From Polaribacter sp. (GTDB lineage: Bacteria; Bacteroidota; Bacteroidia; Flavobacteriales; Flavobacteriaceae), in contig JAOLXX010000005.1 of assembly GCA_028343155.1 (NCBI GenBank), positions 1 through 64,000 of the forward strand: 64,000 nucleotides of DNA. The letters are read 5' to 3'. Under the pieces are notes generated by a model. That model was not told where the DNA came from. It worked only from the letters and a program-made list of their open reading frames with translations, and did no database searches. This document shows positions 54,546-64,000 of this stretch, in pieces (position 1 is the first letter of the stretch; every line of letters begins with the position of its first letter). Both the position numbers and the translations under genes were made by a program.

Positions 54546-54641
54546 TAAACTAATCATATTGAAATTTAGCCAAAGGATTTGTAAGTATTTCTTCACACTG
54601 ACAAATCGCGCAACTAAATAACAATTAAAACGAAGAAAAAA

Positions 54642-55634
54642 ATGGCAATTTTAAATTTTCAAAAACCCGATAAAGTAATCATGATTGAATCTACAGATTT
54701 TTCTGGTAGATTTGAATTCAGACCTTTAGAACCAGGTTTCGGTTTAACCGTTGGTAACGCATTAAGAAGAGTACTTTTATCTTCTTTAGAGGGATTTGCA
54801 ATTACATCATTAAGAGTAGAGGGTATAGAGCACGAGTTTTCCACTGTTCCTGGTATTGTTGAAGATGTTACAGAAATTATATTAAACTTAAAACAAGTTC
54901 GTTTTAAGAAACAAATAGATGAAACTGATAGAGAAACTGTTTCTGTTTCAGTATCGGGTCAAGAGCAGTTTACTGCTGGAGATTTACAAAAATTCATTTC
55001 TGGTTTTCAAGTATTGAATCCAGAATTAGTTATCTGTAATATGAATAAATCTGTAAAATTAAACGCAGAAATTACCATAGAAAAAGGAAGAGGATTTGTA
55101 CCTGCAGAAGAAAATAAGAAAGTTGCTGCACCGATAGGAACTATTTTTACGGATTCTATCTACACACCAATTAAGAATGTAAAGTATGCAATCGAAAATT
55201 TTCGTGTAGAACAAAAAACGGATTATGAAAAATTAGTTTTCGATATCGATACTGATGGATCAATCAATCCTAAAGATGCATTAACAGAAGCTGCAAAAAT
55301 ATTAATCCACCACTTTATGTTATTCTCTGATGAGCGCATCACTTTAGAGGCAGATGAAATAGCACAAACAGAAACGTATGATGAAGAGTCATTACACATG
55401 CGTCAATTATTAAAAACGAGATTAATCGATATGGATTTATCTGTAAGAGCTTTAAATTGTTTAAAGGCTGCAGAAGTAGATACATTAGGAGATTTAGTTT
55501 CTTTTAATAAAAGCGATTTAATGAAGTTCAGAAACTTTGGTAAAAAATCATTAACAGAACTAGAAGAATTAGTCATTGTTAAAGGATTAAGTTTCGGAAT
55601 GGACTTAACAAAATACAAATTAGATAGAGATTAA
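54642..55634 (+). CDS. rpoA: RNA polymerase alpha subunit
   Basis: RpoA (330 residues). The N-terminal dimerisation domain has [20 protein letters not shown] and the loop [20 protein letters not shown]. The C-terminal domain, which contacts UP elements and activators, has [20 protein letters not shown] and [20 protein letters not shown]. The sequence is normal. It is transcribed with the alpha-operon ribosomal genes. Confidence 0.99.
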   Translation: MAILNFQKPDKVIMIESTDFSGRFEFRPLEPGFGLTVGNALRRVLLSSLEGFAITSLRVEGIEHEFSTVPGIVEDVTEIILNLKQVRFKKQIDETDRETVSVSVSGQEQFTAGDLQKFISGFQVLNPELVICNMNKSVKLNAEITIEKGRGFVPAEENKKVAAPIGTIFTDSIYTPIKNVKYAIENFRVEQKTDYEKLVFDIDTDGSINPKDALTEAAKILIHHFMLFSDERITLEADEIAQTETYDEESLHMRQLLKTRLIDMDLSVRALNCLKAAEVDTLGDLVSFNKSDLMKFRNFGKKSLTELEELVIVKGLSFGMDLTKYKLDRD

Positions 55635-55695
55635 CCTTTTCATAGTTTGCTCCTCATAATGAGTTGATGCAAGATGAAATCATAAGACAAACGTC

Positions 55696-56169
55696 ATGAG
55701 ACACGGAAAAAAACACAATCATTTAGGAAGAACAACTTCGCATAGAAAAGCGATGTTAGCGAATATGACTTGCTCTTTAATAGAGCACAAGCGTATCAAC
55801 ACAACAGTAGCAAAAGCAAAAGCATTAAGAGTATTTGCTGAGCCATTAATTACAAAGTCTAAAACGGATACAACCCACAATAGACGTGTTGTTTTTTCTC
55901 ATTTACGTGATAAATATGCTGTCACAGAACTATTTAAAGAAGTTTCTGTAAAAGTAGCAGACAGACCAGGAGGATATTTACGTATCATCAAGTTAGGAAA
56001 TCGTCAAGGGGATAATGCTCCTATGGCTATGGTAGAATTAGTTGATTACAACGAAATCTATAATCCTAATGGTAAAAAAGCGAAGAAAACTACCCGTAGA
56101 GGAAGAAGCAAAAAAGCCGATGCTCCACAAGTAGAAGAAACGACAACAGACATTAAATCTGAAGAATAA
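55696..56169 (+). CDS. rplQ: 50S ribosomal protein L17
   Basis: L17 (157 residues) lies at the tunnel exit. The core [20 protein letters not shown] and [20 protein letters not shown] is typical, and [20 protein letters not shown] ends the domain. A lineage-specific charged tail of about 35 residues follows ([19 protein letters not shown]). It is the last gene of the super-cluster; a strong terminator follows 25 bases later. Confidence 0.99.
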   Translation: MRHGKKHNHLGRTTSHRKAMLANMTCSLIEHKRINTTVAKAKALRVFAEPLITKSKTDTTHNRRVVFSHLRDKYAVTELFKEVSVKVADRPGGYLRIIKLGNRQGDNAPMAMVELVDYNEIYNPNGKKAKKTTRRGRSKKADAPQVEETTTDIKSEE

Positions 56170-56194
56170 AAAAATGCAAATTTTTTGATCATAT

Positions 56195-56229
56195 AAAAGG
56201 GATAAACGTTTACGTTTATCCCTTTTTTT
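56195..56229 (+). terminator. Terminator of the ribosomal super-cluster
   Basis: AAAAGGGATAAACG (56195-56208) and CGTTTATCCCTTTT (56213-56226) form a perfect 14-bp stem with a TTTA loop and a seven-T run. It closes the rplQ transcript ahead of carA. Confidence 0.9.
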
Positions 56230-56274
56230 ATATTTTTACACTTTTAAATAGAATACAAACATAACGACGAATAA

Positions 56275-57393
56275 ATGAAATATCAAACACGTAAAAAAGC
56301 ATTAGTTTTATTAGCAGATGGCACAATTTTTTATGGAAAATCTGTAGGAATAGAAGGGACATCTACTGGAGAAATTTGCTTCAATACAGGTATGACAGGC
56401 TACCAAGAAATATTTACAGACCCCTCTTATTTTGGTCAGTTAATGGTTGCAACAAATGCACATATTGGTAATTATGGAGTGAACGATGAAGAAGTGGAGT
56501 CTGATAACATAAAAATTTCAGGTTTAATTTGTAGAAATTTTAGTTTTACACATTCAAGAGTAGATTCTGACGGAAATTTAAAAGATTGGTTTACAAAACA
56601 TAATTTAGTCGCAATTTCTGATGTAGATACCAGGGCATTGGTAGCTTATATTAGAGACAATGGCGCTATGAATGCAATTATTTCTACAGATGTTGAGCAT
56701 ATTGACGCATTAAAGAAGCAATTAGCAGAAGTACCAAGTATGGAAGGTTTAGAATTAGCTTCTAAAGTATCTACCAAAGCACCTTATTTTGTAGGCGATG
56801 AAAATGCTGATATTAAAATTTCTGCTTTAGACATTGGAATCAAAAAGAACATTTTAAGAAATTTATCTAAAAGAGGCGCTTATATAAAAGTGTTTCCTTA
56901 TAATTCATCTTTTGAAGATTTAGCCGCTTTTAATCCTGATGGATACTTTATTTCTAACGGACCTGGAGATCCAGCACCGTTAGTTGAAGCACAAGCAGTT
57001 GCAAAAGAAATAGTCAAGAGAGATTTGCCTTTATTTGGTATTTGCTTAGGACATCAAGTAATTGCTTTATCACAAGGGGTCTCAACATATAAGATGCACA
57101 ACGGGCACAGAGGAATTAATCATCCTGTAAAAAACTTGTTGACTGGCAAAGGAGAAATTACTTCTCAAAATCATGGTTTCGCTATTAATAGAGAAGATGC
57201 AGAAGCAAATGAAAATATAGCAATTACACATGTTCATTTAAACGATCATACCGTTGCAGGAATTCGTCTAAAAGACAAGAACGCTTTTTCTGTACAATAC
57301 CATCCAGAAGCAAGTCCTGGACCAAATGATTCTGAATATTTGTTTGATCAATTTATAGCAAACATAAAAGCAGCAAAATCTGTAACAAACTAG
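56275..57393 (+). CDS. carA: Carbamoyl-phosphate synthase small subunit
   Basis: The glutaminase subunit (372 residues) supplies ammonia to CarB for pyrimidine and arginine synthesis. The N-terminal CPSase_sm_chain domain (ALVLLADGTIFYGKSVGIEG, FNTGMTGYQEIFTDPSYFGQ) is followed by a class I glutamine amidotransferase domain with the nucleophile Cys in LFGICLGHQ and the His-Glu pair in QYHPEASPGP. The carB gene is not adjacent. Confidence 0.98.
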   Translation: MKYQTRKKALVLLADGTIFYGKSVGIEGTSTGEICFNTGMTGYQEIFTDPSYFGQLMVATNAHIGNYGVNDEEVESDNIKISGLICRNFSFTHSRVDSDGNLKDWFTKHNLVAISDVDTRALVAYIRDNGAMNAIISTDVEHIDALKKQLAEVPSMEGLELASKVSTKAPYFVGDENADIKISALDIGIKKNILRNLSKRGAYIKVFPYNSSFEDLAAFNPDGYFISNGPGDPAPLVEAQAVAKEIVKRDLPLFGICLGHQVIALSQGVSTYKMHNGHRGINHPVKNLLTGKGEITSQNHGFAINREDAEANENIAITHVHLNDHTVAGIRLKDKNAFSVQYHPEASPGPNDSEYLFDQFIANIKAAKSVTN

Positions 57394-57504
57394 TATTTGT
57401 TCACTTGATTATCTAGAAAACGTTTTCGTAAGTAACTTCTTATAATCAATAAAGAAAGGGCTGGTATTCGTAGATTAGCCATTTAAAATAAAGACATTAA
57501 TTAA

Positions 57505-58809
<1,305 letters not shown>

Positions 58810-58835
58810 GCAAACTCTTTTTTATAAAAAGGAAG

Positions 58836-58863
58836 CCTCATAAGAAATTATGAGGTTTTTTTT
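58836..58863 (+). terminator. eno terminator
   Basis: CCTCATAA-GAAA-TTATGAGG is a perfect 8-bp stem with a GNRA loop followed by eight T, 27 bases after the eno stop. Confidence 0.9.
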
Positions 58864-58946
58864 GGTTGAATAGAAGCATAAGTTAATATTATTATAAAAT
58901 ATTAAAATTCTATAAGAACAAGATTTAAAAACTCCCTGAAATATGG

Positions 58947-58954
58947 TACCTTCG
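58947..58954 (+). promoter_or_regulatory. gltA promoter -7 element (one mismatch)
   Basis: TACCTTCG, one mismatch from TAnnTTTG, followed by TGCA, lies 35 bases before the gltA start. It is a weak call on its own but is well placed between the eno terminator and gltA. Confidence 0.35.
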
Positions 58955-58988
58955 TGCAACTATTGAATTAAAAAAAAAAATAAGTAAA

Positions 58989-60275
58989 ATGTCGAATACA
59001 GCTAAATTACAAATTGGAGATAATTCTTATGAGTTTCCTCTTGTAAAAGGAACAGAAAATGAAGTTGCTATTAATATTAAAACATTAAGAGGTGCAACAA
59101 ATGGAGTGATAACAATTGACCCTGGTTTTAAAAATACAGGCTCTTGTGAAAGTGCGATTACTTTTTTAGATGGAGAGAAAGGAGTTTTACGATACAGAGG
59201 GTATTCAATTGAAGAGTTAGCTGATAAAGGAGGTTTTTTAGAAGTTGCATATGCTTTAATATTTGGAGATTTACCAACAGAAGAACAGTTGGAAAAGTTT
59301 CATTCAGATATCAAATCAAAATCTTTAGTGGATGATGATGTAAAGAAAATTGTTGATGCTTTTCCAAAGACAGCACATCCAATGGGTGTTTTGTCTTCCT
59401 TAACAAGTGCATTAACAGCATTTAATCCAACTTCTGTAAACGTAGATTCAGAAGAAGATATGTATAATTCAGTTGTTAAAATTATGGGAAAATTTCCTGT
59501 TTTAGTAGCTTGGACAATGCGAAAAAAACAAGGTTTGCCCTTAAATTATGGGTCAAAAAGCCTAGGGTATGTAGATAACATTTTAAAAATGATGTTTGAG
59601 CAACCTAATGAAGATTTTAAAATAAATCCAATCATTAAAAATGCCTTAGATAAATTACTTATTTTACATGCTGATCACGAACAAAATTGTTCTACTTCAA
59701 CCGTTCGAATTGTTGGTTCTTCTCATGCGGGTTTATTTGCTTCACTTTCCGCAGGAATTTCTGCACTTTGGGGTCCTTTACACGGGGGTGCAAACCAAGC
59801 CGTTTTAGAAATGTTAGAAGCAATCAAAGAAGACGGAGGGGATACTAAAAAGTACATGGCTAAAGCCAAGGATAAAAATGATCCTTTTCGTTTAATGGGA
59901 TTTGGACATAGAGTTTATAAAAACTTTGATCCAAGAGCTAAAATCATTAAAAAAGCGGCAGATGAAGTTTTGAAAGATTTAGGTGTTGAAGATCCTATTT
60001 TAGAAATTGCTAGAGGATTAGAACAAGAAGCTTTAATTGATCCTTATTTTGTAGATAGAAAATTATATCCTAATGTAGATTTCTACTCAGGTATAATCTA
60101 CAGAGCGATGGGGATTCCTGTAGAAATGTTTACAGTAATGTTTGCTTTAGGTAGATTACCCGGTTGGATTGCTCAATGGAAAGAAATGCGCCTTAAAAAA
60201 GAACCAATTGGCCGTCCACGTCAAATTTATACAGGAGAAAATCATAGAGATTTTTTAGATATAAATAAAAGATAA
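58989..60275 (+). CDS. gltA: Citrate synthase
   Basis: Type II citrate synthase (428 residues), the first TCA-cycle step. Catalytic residues are in the expected motifs: the His of GPLHGGANQAVLEML, the His of GFGHRVYKNFDPRA, and the Asp of YPNVDFYSGIIYRAMG. The N-terminal part has DPGFKNTGSCESAITFLDG and LRYRGYSIEELAD. It is monocistronic between two terminators. Confidence 0.98.
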   Translation: MSNTAKLQIGDNSYEFPLVKGTENEVAINIKTLRGATNGVITIDPGFKNTGSCESAITFLDGEKGVLRYRGYSIEELADKGGFLEVAYALIFGDLPTEEQLEKFHSDIKSKSLVDDDVKKIVDAFPKTAHPMGVLSSLTSALTAFNPTSVNVDSEEDMYNSVVKIMGKFPVLVAWTMRKKQGLPLNYGSKSLGYVDNILKMMFEQPNEDFKINPIIKNALDKLLILHADHEQNCSTSTVRIVGSSHAGLFASLSAGISALWGPLHGGANQAVLEMLEAIKEDGGDTKKYMAKAKDKNDPFRLMGFGHRVYKNFDPRAKIIKKAADEVLKDLGVEDPILEIARGLEQEALIDPYFVDRKLYPNVDFYSGIIYRAMGIPVEMFTVMFALGRLPGWIAQWKEMRLKKEPIGRPRQIYTGENHRDFLDINKR

Positions 60276-60285
60276 AATAGTACAC

Positions 60286-60321
60286 AAAAAAAAAGCGAAA
60301 TTTTAATTTCGCTTTTTTTTT
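60286..60321. terminator. Bidirectional terminator between gltA and the TlpA-like gene
   Basis: Nine A, GCGAAAT, loop TTTA, ATTTCGC and nine T form a stem that works on both strands. An outer arm TAGTACA/TGTACTA also pairs. It serves the two convergent genes. Confidence 0.9.
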
Positions 60322-60334
60322 GCTTTTAATTGTA

Positions 60335-61363
60335 CTAAATTTTTAAAGAATTGAATAAGGTTTTTAATTTCGGATCGGAAGGTCTTGGTGCATTTGCAGC
60401 GACGATGTTTCCATCAGGATCAATTAAAATAAATCTTGGTATAGCATTTATTTGATAGGCTTGTTGAAAATTAAAATCTTCTCCAGACCATAATTGAACT
60501 CCACTCATCTGTTTCTCTTTTACAAAATTCCTCCATTTTTTCTCTGCAGCTTCCCAAGAACCACCACTTCTCCTGGCTTCATCTGTTGAGATGCTAACAA
60601 ATTCGATATTTTTAGTATGATATTCTTTCTCCAAACTTTGTAAAAAAGGGATTTCTCTAATGCAAGGTCTACACCAAGTTGCCCAAACATCAATATATAC
60701 GTATTTTCCTTTGAAAGAGTCCAAGGATTTCTTCCCACCTTTAAAAGCGATATAATTTTCAAATTTAGGAGATGGATTGCCTTTTCCCATTTTTTTGTTG
60801 GAAGCATAGTTATTTTGAAAATAATCAAACATTTTTTTGTTTTGTTTAGAAGCCATGTCTTTTAATAAACTATCTAAATCAGTGTAAGAATATAAGATAC
60901 TATCATATTCTTTTTTCAATAAATTTATTTTTGTTTTAAAAGCGTCTTCCTCTAAAGCAAGAATGTCTGCAGGATTCCCCATGTCCTTACTTTTCTCTAT
61001 TTGAGTCATGATAAATTGAGAGTTTGAAGCTCCATTTCCAGAGAACTTAAAACTTGTCATAAATTTTTCTGCATCTCCATCAATAGCAATATCAAAACCG
61101 TTTTTTAAATATATAGGAGCTCTTTTTCCGCTATTTGTTTGAAAAGTATAAATCCCAGATTTAGAAACTTTTAAAGTGTCTTTAAAAGAGCCATCCTCTT
61201 TAAAATAAATTGTTTTAACAAGACCACTAATACCAGAAATTGTGATTATTGAGTCTGTATTGTTTGTTAGTTTTCCAGACAGCGAAAGATATTCTTTAGC
61301 ATGTTCTTTTGTGCAAGAAGAAATTACGAGAAGTGTAAAAAGGACGAAGCTTATTTTTTTCAT
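60335..61363 (-). CDS. TlpA-like thiol-disulfide lipoprotein
   Basis: The start is set at MKKISFVLF, 16 codons inside the longest frame, because a lipoprotein signal with SSC (C17) begins there. The 342-residue protein has a beta-rich DUF4369-like N-terminal region (about residues 25-120), a helical linker and a thioredoxin-like TlpA domain with the active site WCRPC (C231, C234) and the cis-proline loop NAIPRFILID. It should be tethered in the envelope and reduce or isomerise disulfides, possibly in cytochrome c maturation. It is alone on this strand. Confidence 0.88.
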   Translation of the reverse strand: MKKISFVLFTLLVISSCTKEHAKEYLSLSGKLTNNTDSIITISGISGLVKTIYFKEDGSFKDTLKVSKSGIYTFQTNSGKRAPIYLKNGFDIAIDGDAEKFMTSFKFSGNGASNSQFIMTQIEKSKDMGNPADILALEEDAFKTKINLLKKEYDSILYSYTDLDSLLKDMASKQNKKMFDYFQNNYASNKKMGKGNPSPKFENYIAFKGGKKSLDSFKGKYVYIDVWATWCRPCIREIPFLQSLEKEYHTKNIEFVSISTDEARRSGGSWEAAEKKWRNFVKEKQMSGVQLWSGEDFNFQQAYQINAIPRFILIDPDGNIVAANAPRPSDPKLKTLFNSLKI

Positions 61364-61411
61364 TTTATAAAAACTTAAATTTAAGTGTAAATATATCATT
61401 TTAATAGACAC

Positions 61412-61787
61412 AATAATAGTTAAAAATTGTGTAAAAACATTCAGTTTGTGTTTTTAGAAAATCAATGTCTTCATAGTCAAAATGATCTAAAACCACTAAA
61501 TGAAAGTTTTAATGTTTTTTTGGCAACATTAAAAGGAACTGTTTTTCTGTTCGTAATCTATTGGTTATCTCTAGGGAAGAAACTTTTTTTTTATGTAGTG
61601 CTAATGTTTTCTTTTTGCATTTTATAAAGAGATTATGTAAATTTAAGCAGTAAAGATATTTTAATAAAGTAATTGCATAAAAAAAAATATAAGATAGCTT
61701 TTAGACTGGCCAAACTTCTAACAAATTCTATTTCGCTATTCTTTTTAAAGTACCTATATTTATCACCTGTAAATAGTCAATTTTTTA
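61412..61787. other. Intergenic region without a supported gene
   Basis: The 376-base spacer between divergent genes is AT-rich. A 66-codon frame beginning with TTG at 61427 contains one hydrophobic stretch but has no ATG and no recognisable family, so I do not call it. A TATATTTA string near 61752 is one base from a -7 box and may serve cysS. Confidence 0.5.
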
Positions 61788-63266
61788 ATGAAACGCTACA
61801 AAGAAAATCAACTTAAAGTATACAACTCTTTAACCAAAACAAAAGAGGATTTCACAACCATAACAGACGGATATGTAGGGATGTATGTTTGCGGCCCCAC
61901 AGTTTATAGCAATGCACATTTAGGAAACGTAAGAACTTTCATGTTTTTTGATGTTGTATATCGCTATTTACTACATTTAGGTTATAAGGTTCGTTATGTA
62001 CGAAATATTACAGATGCAGGTCATTTAGAAAACGATGCAGATGACGGTGAAGATAGAATTGCACAAAAGGCACGTTTAGAGAAAATTGAACCGATGGAAG
62101 TTGTGCAGCGGTATACGGTAGACTTTCATGATGTTTTAAAAAACTACAATTTTTTACCACCAAGTATAGAACCTACAGCAACGGGTCATATTTTAGAGCA
62201 GATAGAAATGATTAAAGAAATCATGGGTAAGGGTCTTGGGTATGAAGTAAATGGTTCTGTATATTTTGATGTTTTAGAATACAATAAAAAAGAAAATTAC
62301 GGAATCCTTTCGGGCAGAAAAGTAGAAGATTTGATTCATAATACAAGAGCCTTAGACGGCCAATCAGATAAGAAAAATCCACAAGATTTTGCACTTTGGA
62401 AAAAAGCAGATAAACGCCATATCATGCGCTGGTCATCTCCCTGGAGTGACGGTTTTCCGGGTTGGCATCTGGAGTGTTCCGTAATGAGTACAAAGTATTT
62501 AGGAGAAAGCTTTGACATTCATGGTGGTGGTATGGATTTGAAATTTCCACATCACGAATGTGAAATTGCACAATCGAAAACGTGTAGTGGTGTGACGCCC
62601 GTAAATTATTGGATGCATACAAATATGCTGTTATTAAACAGCCAGAAAATGGCAAAATCTACAGGCAATTTCATTTTACCAAATGAAATTTTATCTGGAG
62701 AAAATAAAATGTTGCCAAAACCATTTTCAGCGAGTGTAGTTCGTTTTTTTAACATGCAGGCCAATTATAGAAGTATTTTAGATTTTTCTGGGGATGCATT
62801 AGAAGCTTCAGAAAAAGGACATGCTAAATTAATGGAAGCTGTAAATTTCTTAGATAAGATTGCACCAGGAAAAACGTCTACTTTTGATGTTCAGAAATGG
62901 AAATCTGCCTGTTATTCAGCAATGAACGATGATTTTAATACGCCCATTTTAATAGCTCATTTATTTGAAGGGGTAAAAGTAATCAACCTAATAAAAGAGA
63001 AAAAGGCGAGTTTGAATTCAGCTGATTTAGAAACATTTAAAGTCATTATAAATGAATTTGTTTTTGATGTTTTAGGATTGATGAATGAAAATTTGCAAGA
63101 CAATTCTAGTAAAATAAATGGCGTAGTGGAGTTGTTAATTAAATTAAGAAAAGAAGCGAGAGAAAATAAAGATTGGGCTTTGTCAGATCAAATTAGAGAT
63201 GAATTAATTGCATTAGGAATTCAGTTAAAAGATGGGAAAGAAGGTACTACATTTCTAATAAACTAA
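61788..63266 (+). CDS. cysS: Cysteinyl-tRNA synthetase
   Basis: CysRS (492 residues), class I. The HIGH motif appears as AHLGN (residues 43-47), following CGPTVYSN, whose Cys is a zinc ligand. The KMSKS loop reads KMAKSTGN (about residue 287). WHLECSVMS and [11 protein letters not shown] hold the other zinc ligands. The C-terminal DALR-type domain has a normal length. It charges tRNA-Cys. Confidence 0.98.
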   Translation: MKRYKENQLKVYNSLTKTKEDFTTITDGYVGMYVCGPTVYSNAHLGNVRTFMFFDVVYRYLLHLGYKVRYVRNITDAGHLENDADDGEDRIAQKARLEKIEPMEVVQRYTVDFHDVLKNYNFLPPSIEPTATGHILEQIEMIKEIMGKGLGYEVNGSVYFDVLEYNKKENYGILSGRKVEDLIHNTRALDGQSDKKNPQDFALWKKADKRHIMRWSSPWSDGFPGWHLECSVMSTKYLGESFDIHGGGMDLKFPHHECEIAQSKTCSGVTPVNYWMHTNMLLLNSQKMAKSTGNFILPNEILSGENKMLPKPFSASVVRFFNMQANYRSILDFSGDALEASEKGHAKLMEAVNFLDKIAPGKTSTFDVQKWKSACYSAMNDDFNTPILIAHLFEGVKVINLIKEKKASLNSADLETFKVIINEFVFDVLGLMNENLQDNSSKINGVVELLIKLRKEARENKDWALSDQIRDELIALGIQLKDGKEGTTFLIN

Positions 63267-63358
63267 CAATTTGAAATCCTAAATTAGAAGCATGTCAATG
63301 CAAATAATTCTGATTTCTTTTCGGTATCGCATCAATATTTTTGTAAATAATTTTACTT

Positions 63359-63592
63359 TTGAATAAATTTTTTTCATATCCATTTATACTGCTAGTTCGT
63401 TTTTATCAAATGGCAGTTTCGCCATTTACCCCAGCAAGTTGTAGATATAGCCCAACATGTTCAAATTATACAATTGAAGCATTACAAAAGCATGGCTTGT
63501 TTTCTGGTGGTTGGATGGCATTAAAAAGAATTTTTAGTTGTCATCCTTGGGGAGGTAGTGGGTTTGATCCTGTAGCAGAAAAAAAGAAGTAA
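63359..63592 (+). CDS. yidD: Membrane protein insertion efficiency factor YidD
   Basis: YidD (77 residues). The family core is complete: [35 protein letters not shown] and [11 protein letters not shown], with the three conserved cysteines. The start is TTG at 63359, because no in-frame ATG lies between the upstream stop and the conserved core. A short amphipathic N terminus fits association with the inner membrane near YidC. It is followed by lgt. Confidence 0.95.
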   Translation: MNKFFSYPFILLVRFYQMAVSPFTPASCRYSPTCSNYTIEALQKHGLFSGGWMALKRIFSCHPWGGSGFDPVAEKKK

Positions 63593-63671
63593 TAAATTAA
63601 CTAAAAAAAATGAAGCATTAGAAGATGAAACGAATTACCTTTCAATTTTTTAAATTTTTAAATAAATAATA

Positions 63672-64000
63672 TGAGTTTTTTAGCAATAGAGTGGAATCCT
63701 TCAATAGGAATAGATTTAGGGTTTTTCATTATTCGTTGGTATAGTTTAATGTTCGTAACCGCATTTTTGTTAGGATTACATTTGATGAAGAAAATTTATG
63801 TAGAAGATAAAATTCCTGTTGAGAAATTGGATGTAATATTCATGTATGTTTTTATTTCTATGTTAATAGGAATGCGTTTGGGAGATGTGTTTTTTTATAG
63901 TTGGTCTTATTATCAAAACCATTTATTAGAAATATTTTTACCCTTAAAACAAATAAATGGTACCTGGAAGTTTACCGGTTTCACAGGTTTTGCAAGTCAT
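63672..64000 (+). CDS. lgt: Prolipoprotein diacylglyceryl transferase (5' part)
   Basis: The gene runs off the window after 109 codons. The translated start MSFLAIEWNPSIGIDLGFFI, then IIRWYSLMFVTAFLLGLHLM and SMLIGMRLGDVFFYSWSYY, with FTGFTGFASH at the edge, is typical of Lgt. The GxRLGxVFFY and GLASHG-like motifs are the family landmarks. Lgt adds diacylglycerol to the lipobox cysteine of prelipoproteins in the inner membrane, so it serves the lipoproteins seen elsewhere in the window. Confidence 0.95.

Noticed and set aside
61427..61627. 66-codon frame with a hydrophobic stretch before cysS
   Set aside because: TTG start, no known family, and the hydrophobicity is expected from T-rich DNA.

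Overview
The window is low-GC DNA from a member of the Bacteroidota, most likely a marine Flavobacteriaceae of the Polaribacter/Tenacibaculum kind. The evidence is the secreted protein with a type IX (Por) sorting tail, a SusC-like segment, DUF5723 and bacterial alpha-2-macroglobulin genes, a tmRNA tag ending in YALAA, almost no Shine-Dalgarno sequences, and repeated use of the Bacteroidota promoter signature TTG-N19-TAnnTTTG. The genus is an inference.

Layout. (1) 1-6793 is an accessory island. It holds a GATC-type restriction-modification operon (XRE controller, C5 methyltransferase, Sau3AI-like nuclease), a ribbon-helix-helix/coiled-coil/membrane protein, and a translationally coupled unit of a MerR-like protein, a frameshifted small ORF and a large serine recombinase. 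The recombinase gene runs antisense into the 3' end of ssrA (tmRNA, 6717-7110), so the island appears to sit in the tmRNA gene. (2) 7267-24374 is ordinary chromosome: an alanine/saccharopine-dehydrogenase-like enzyme, small DUF proteins, a secreted transglutaminase-like protein, kdsA, a 2140-residue alpha-2-macroglobulin carrying an inserted SusC-like segment, mpl, a T9SS cargo, trkH-trkA and radC. (3) 24544-30228 is a surface-glycan cluster (deacetylase, acyltransferases, asparagine-synthase-like amidotransferase, flippase) ending beside a decayed HAD hydrolase. (4) 30749-36552 holds a lipoprotein/DUF5723/secreted-protein trio, rarA, a rhomboid protease, an SPOUT rRNA methylase and a gene remnant. 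(5) 36553-38214 is a BamA/TamA-like outer-membrane protein. (6) 38391-56169 is the full str-S10-spc-alpha ribosomal super-cluster with secY, infA and rpoA. (7) 56275-64000 holds carA, eno, gltA, a TlpA-like lipoprotein, cysS, yidD and the start of lgt.

The ribosomal cluster is split into transcription units by compact elements in which an intrinsic terminator and the next TAnnTTTG promoter overlap (after rpsJ and after rpsN). The 5' leaders that follow are structured: a second terminator with an alternative fold before rplC, a 1x3 internal-loop hairpin before rpsH, and a long bulged hairpin before rpsD. These are candidate autoregulatory sites. The strongest candidates for undescribed biology are the coupled MerR-like/small-ORF/serine-recombinase unit at ssrA and these r-protein leaders.
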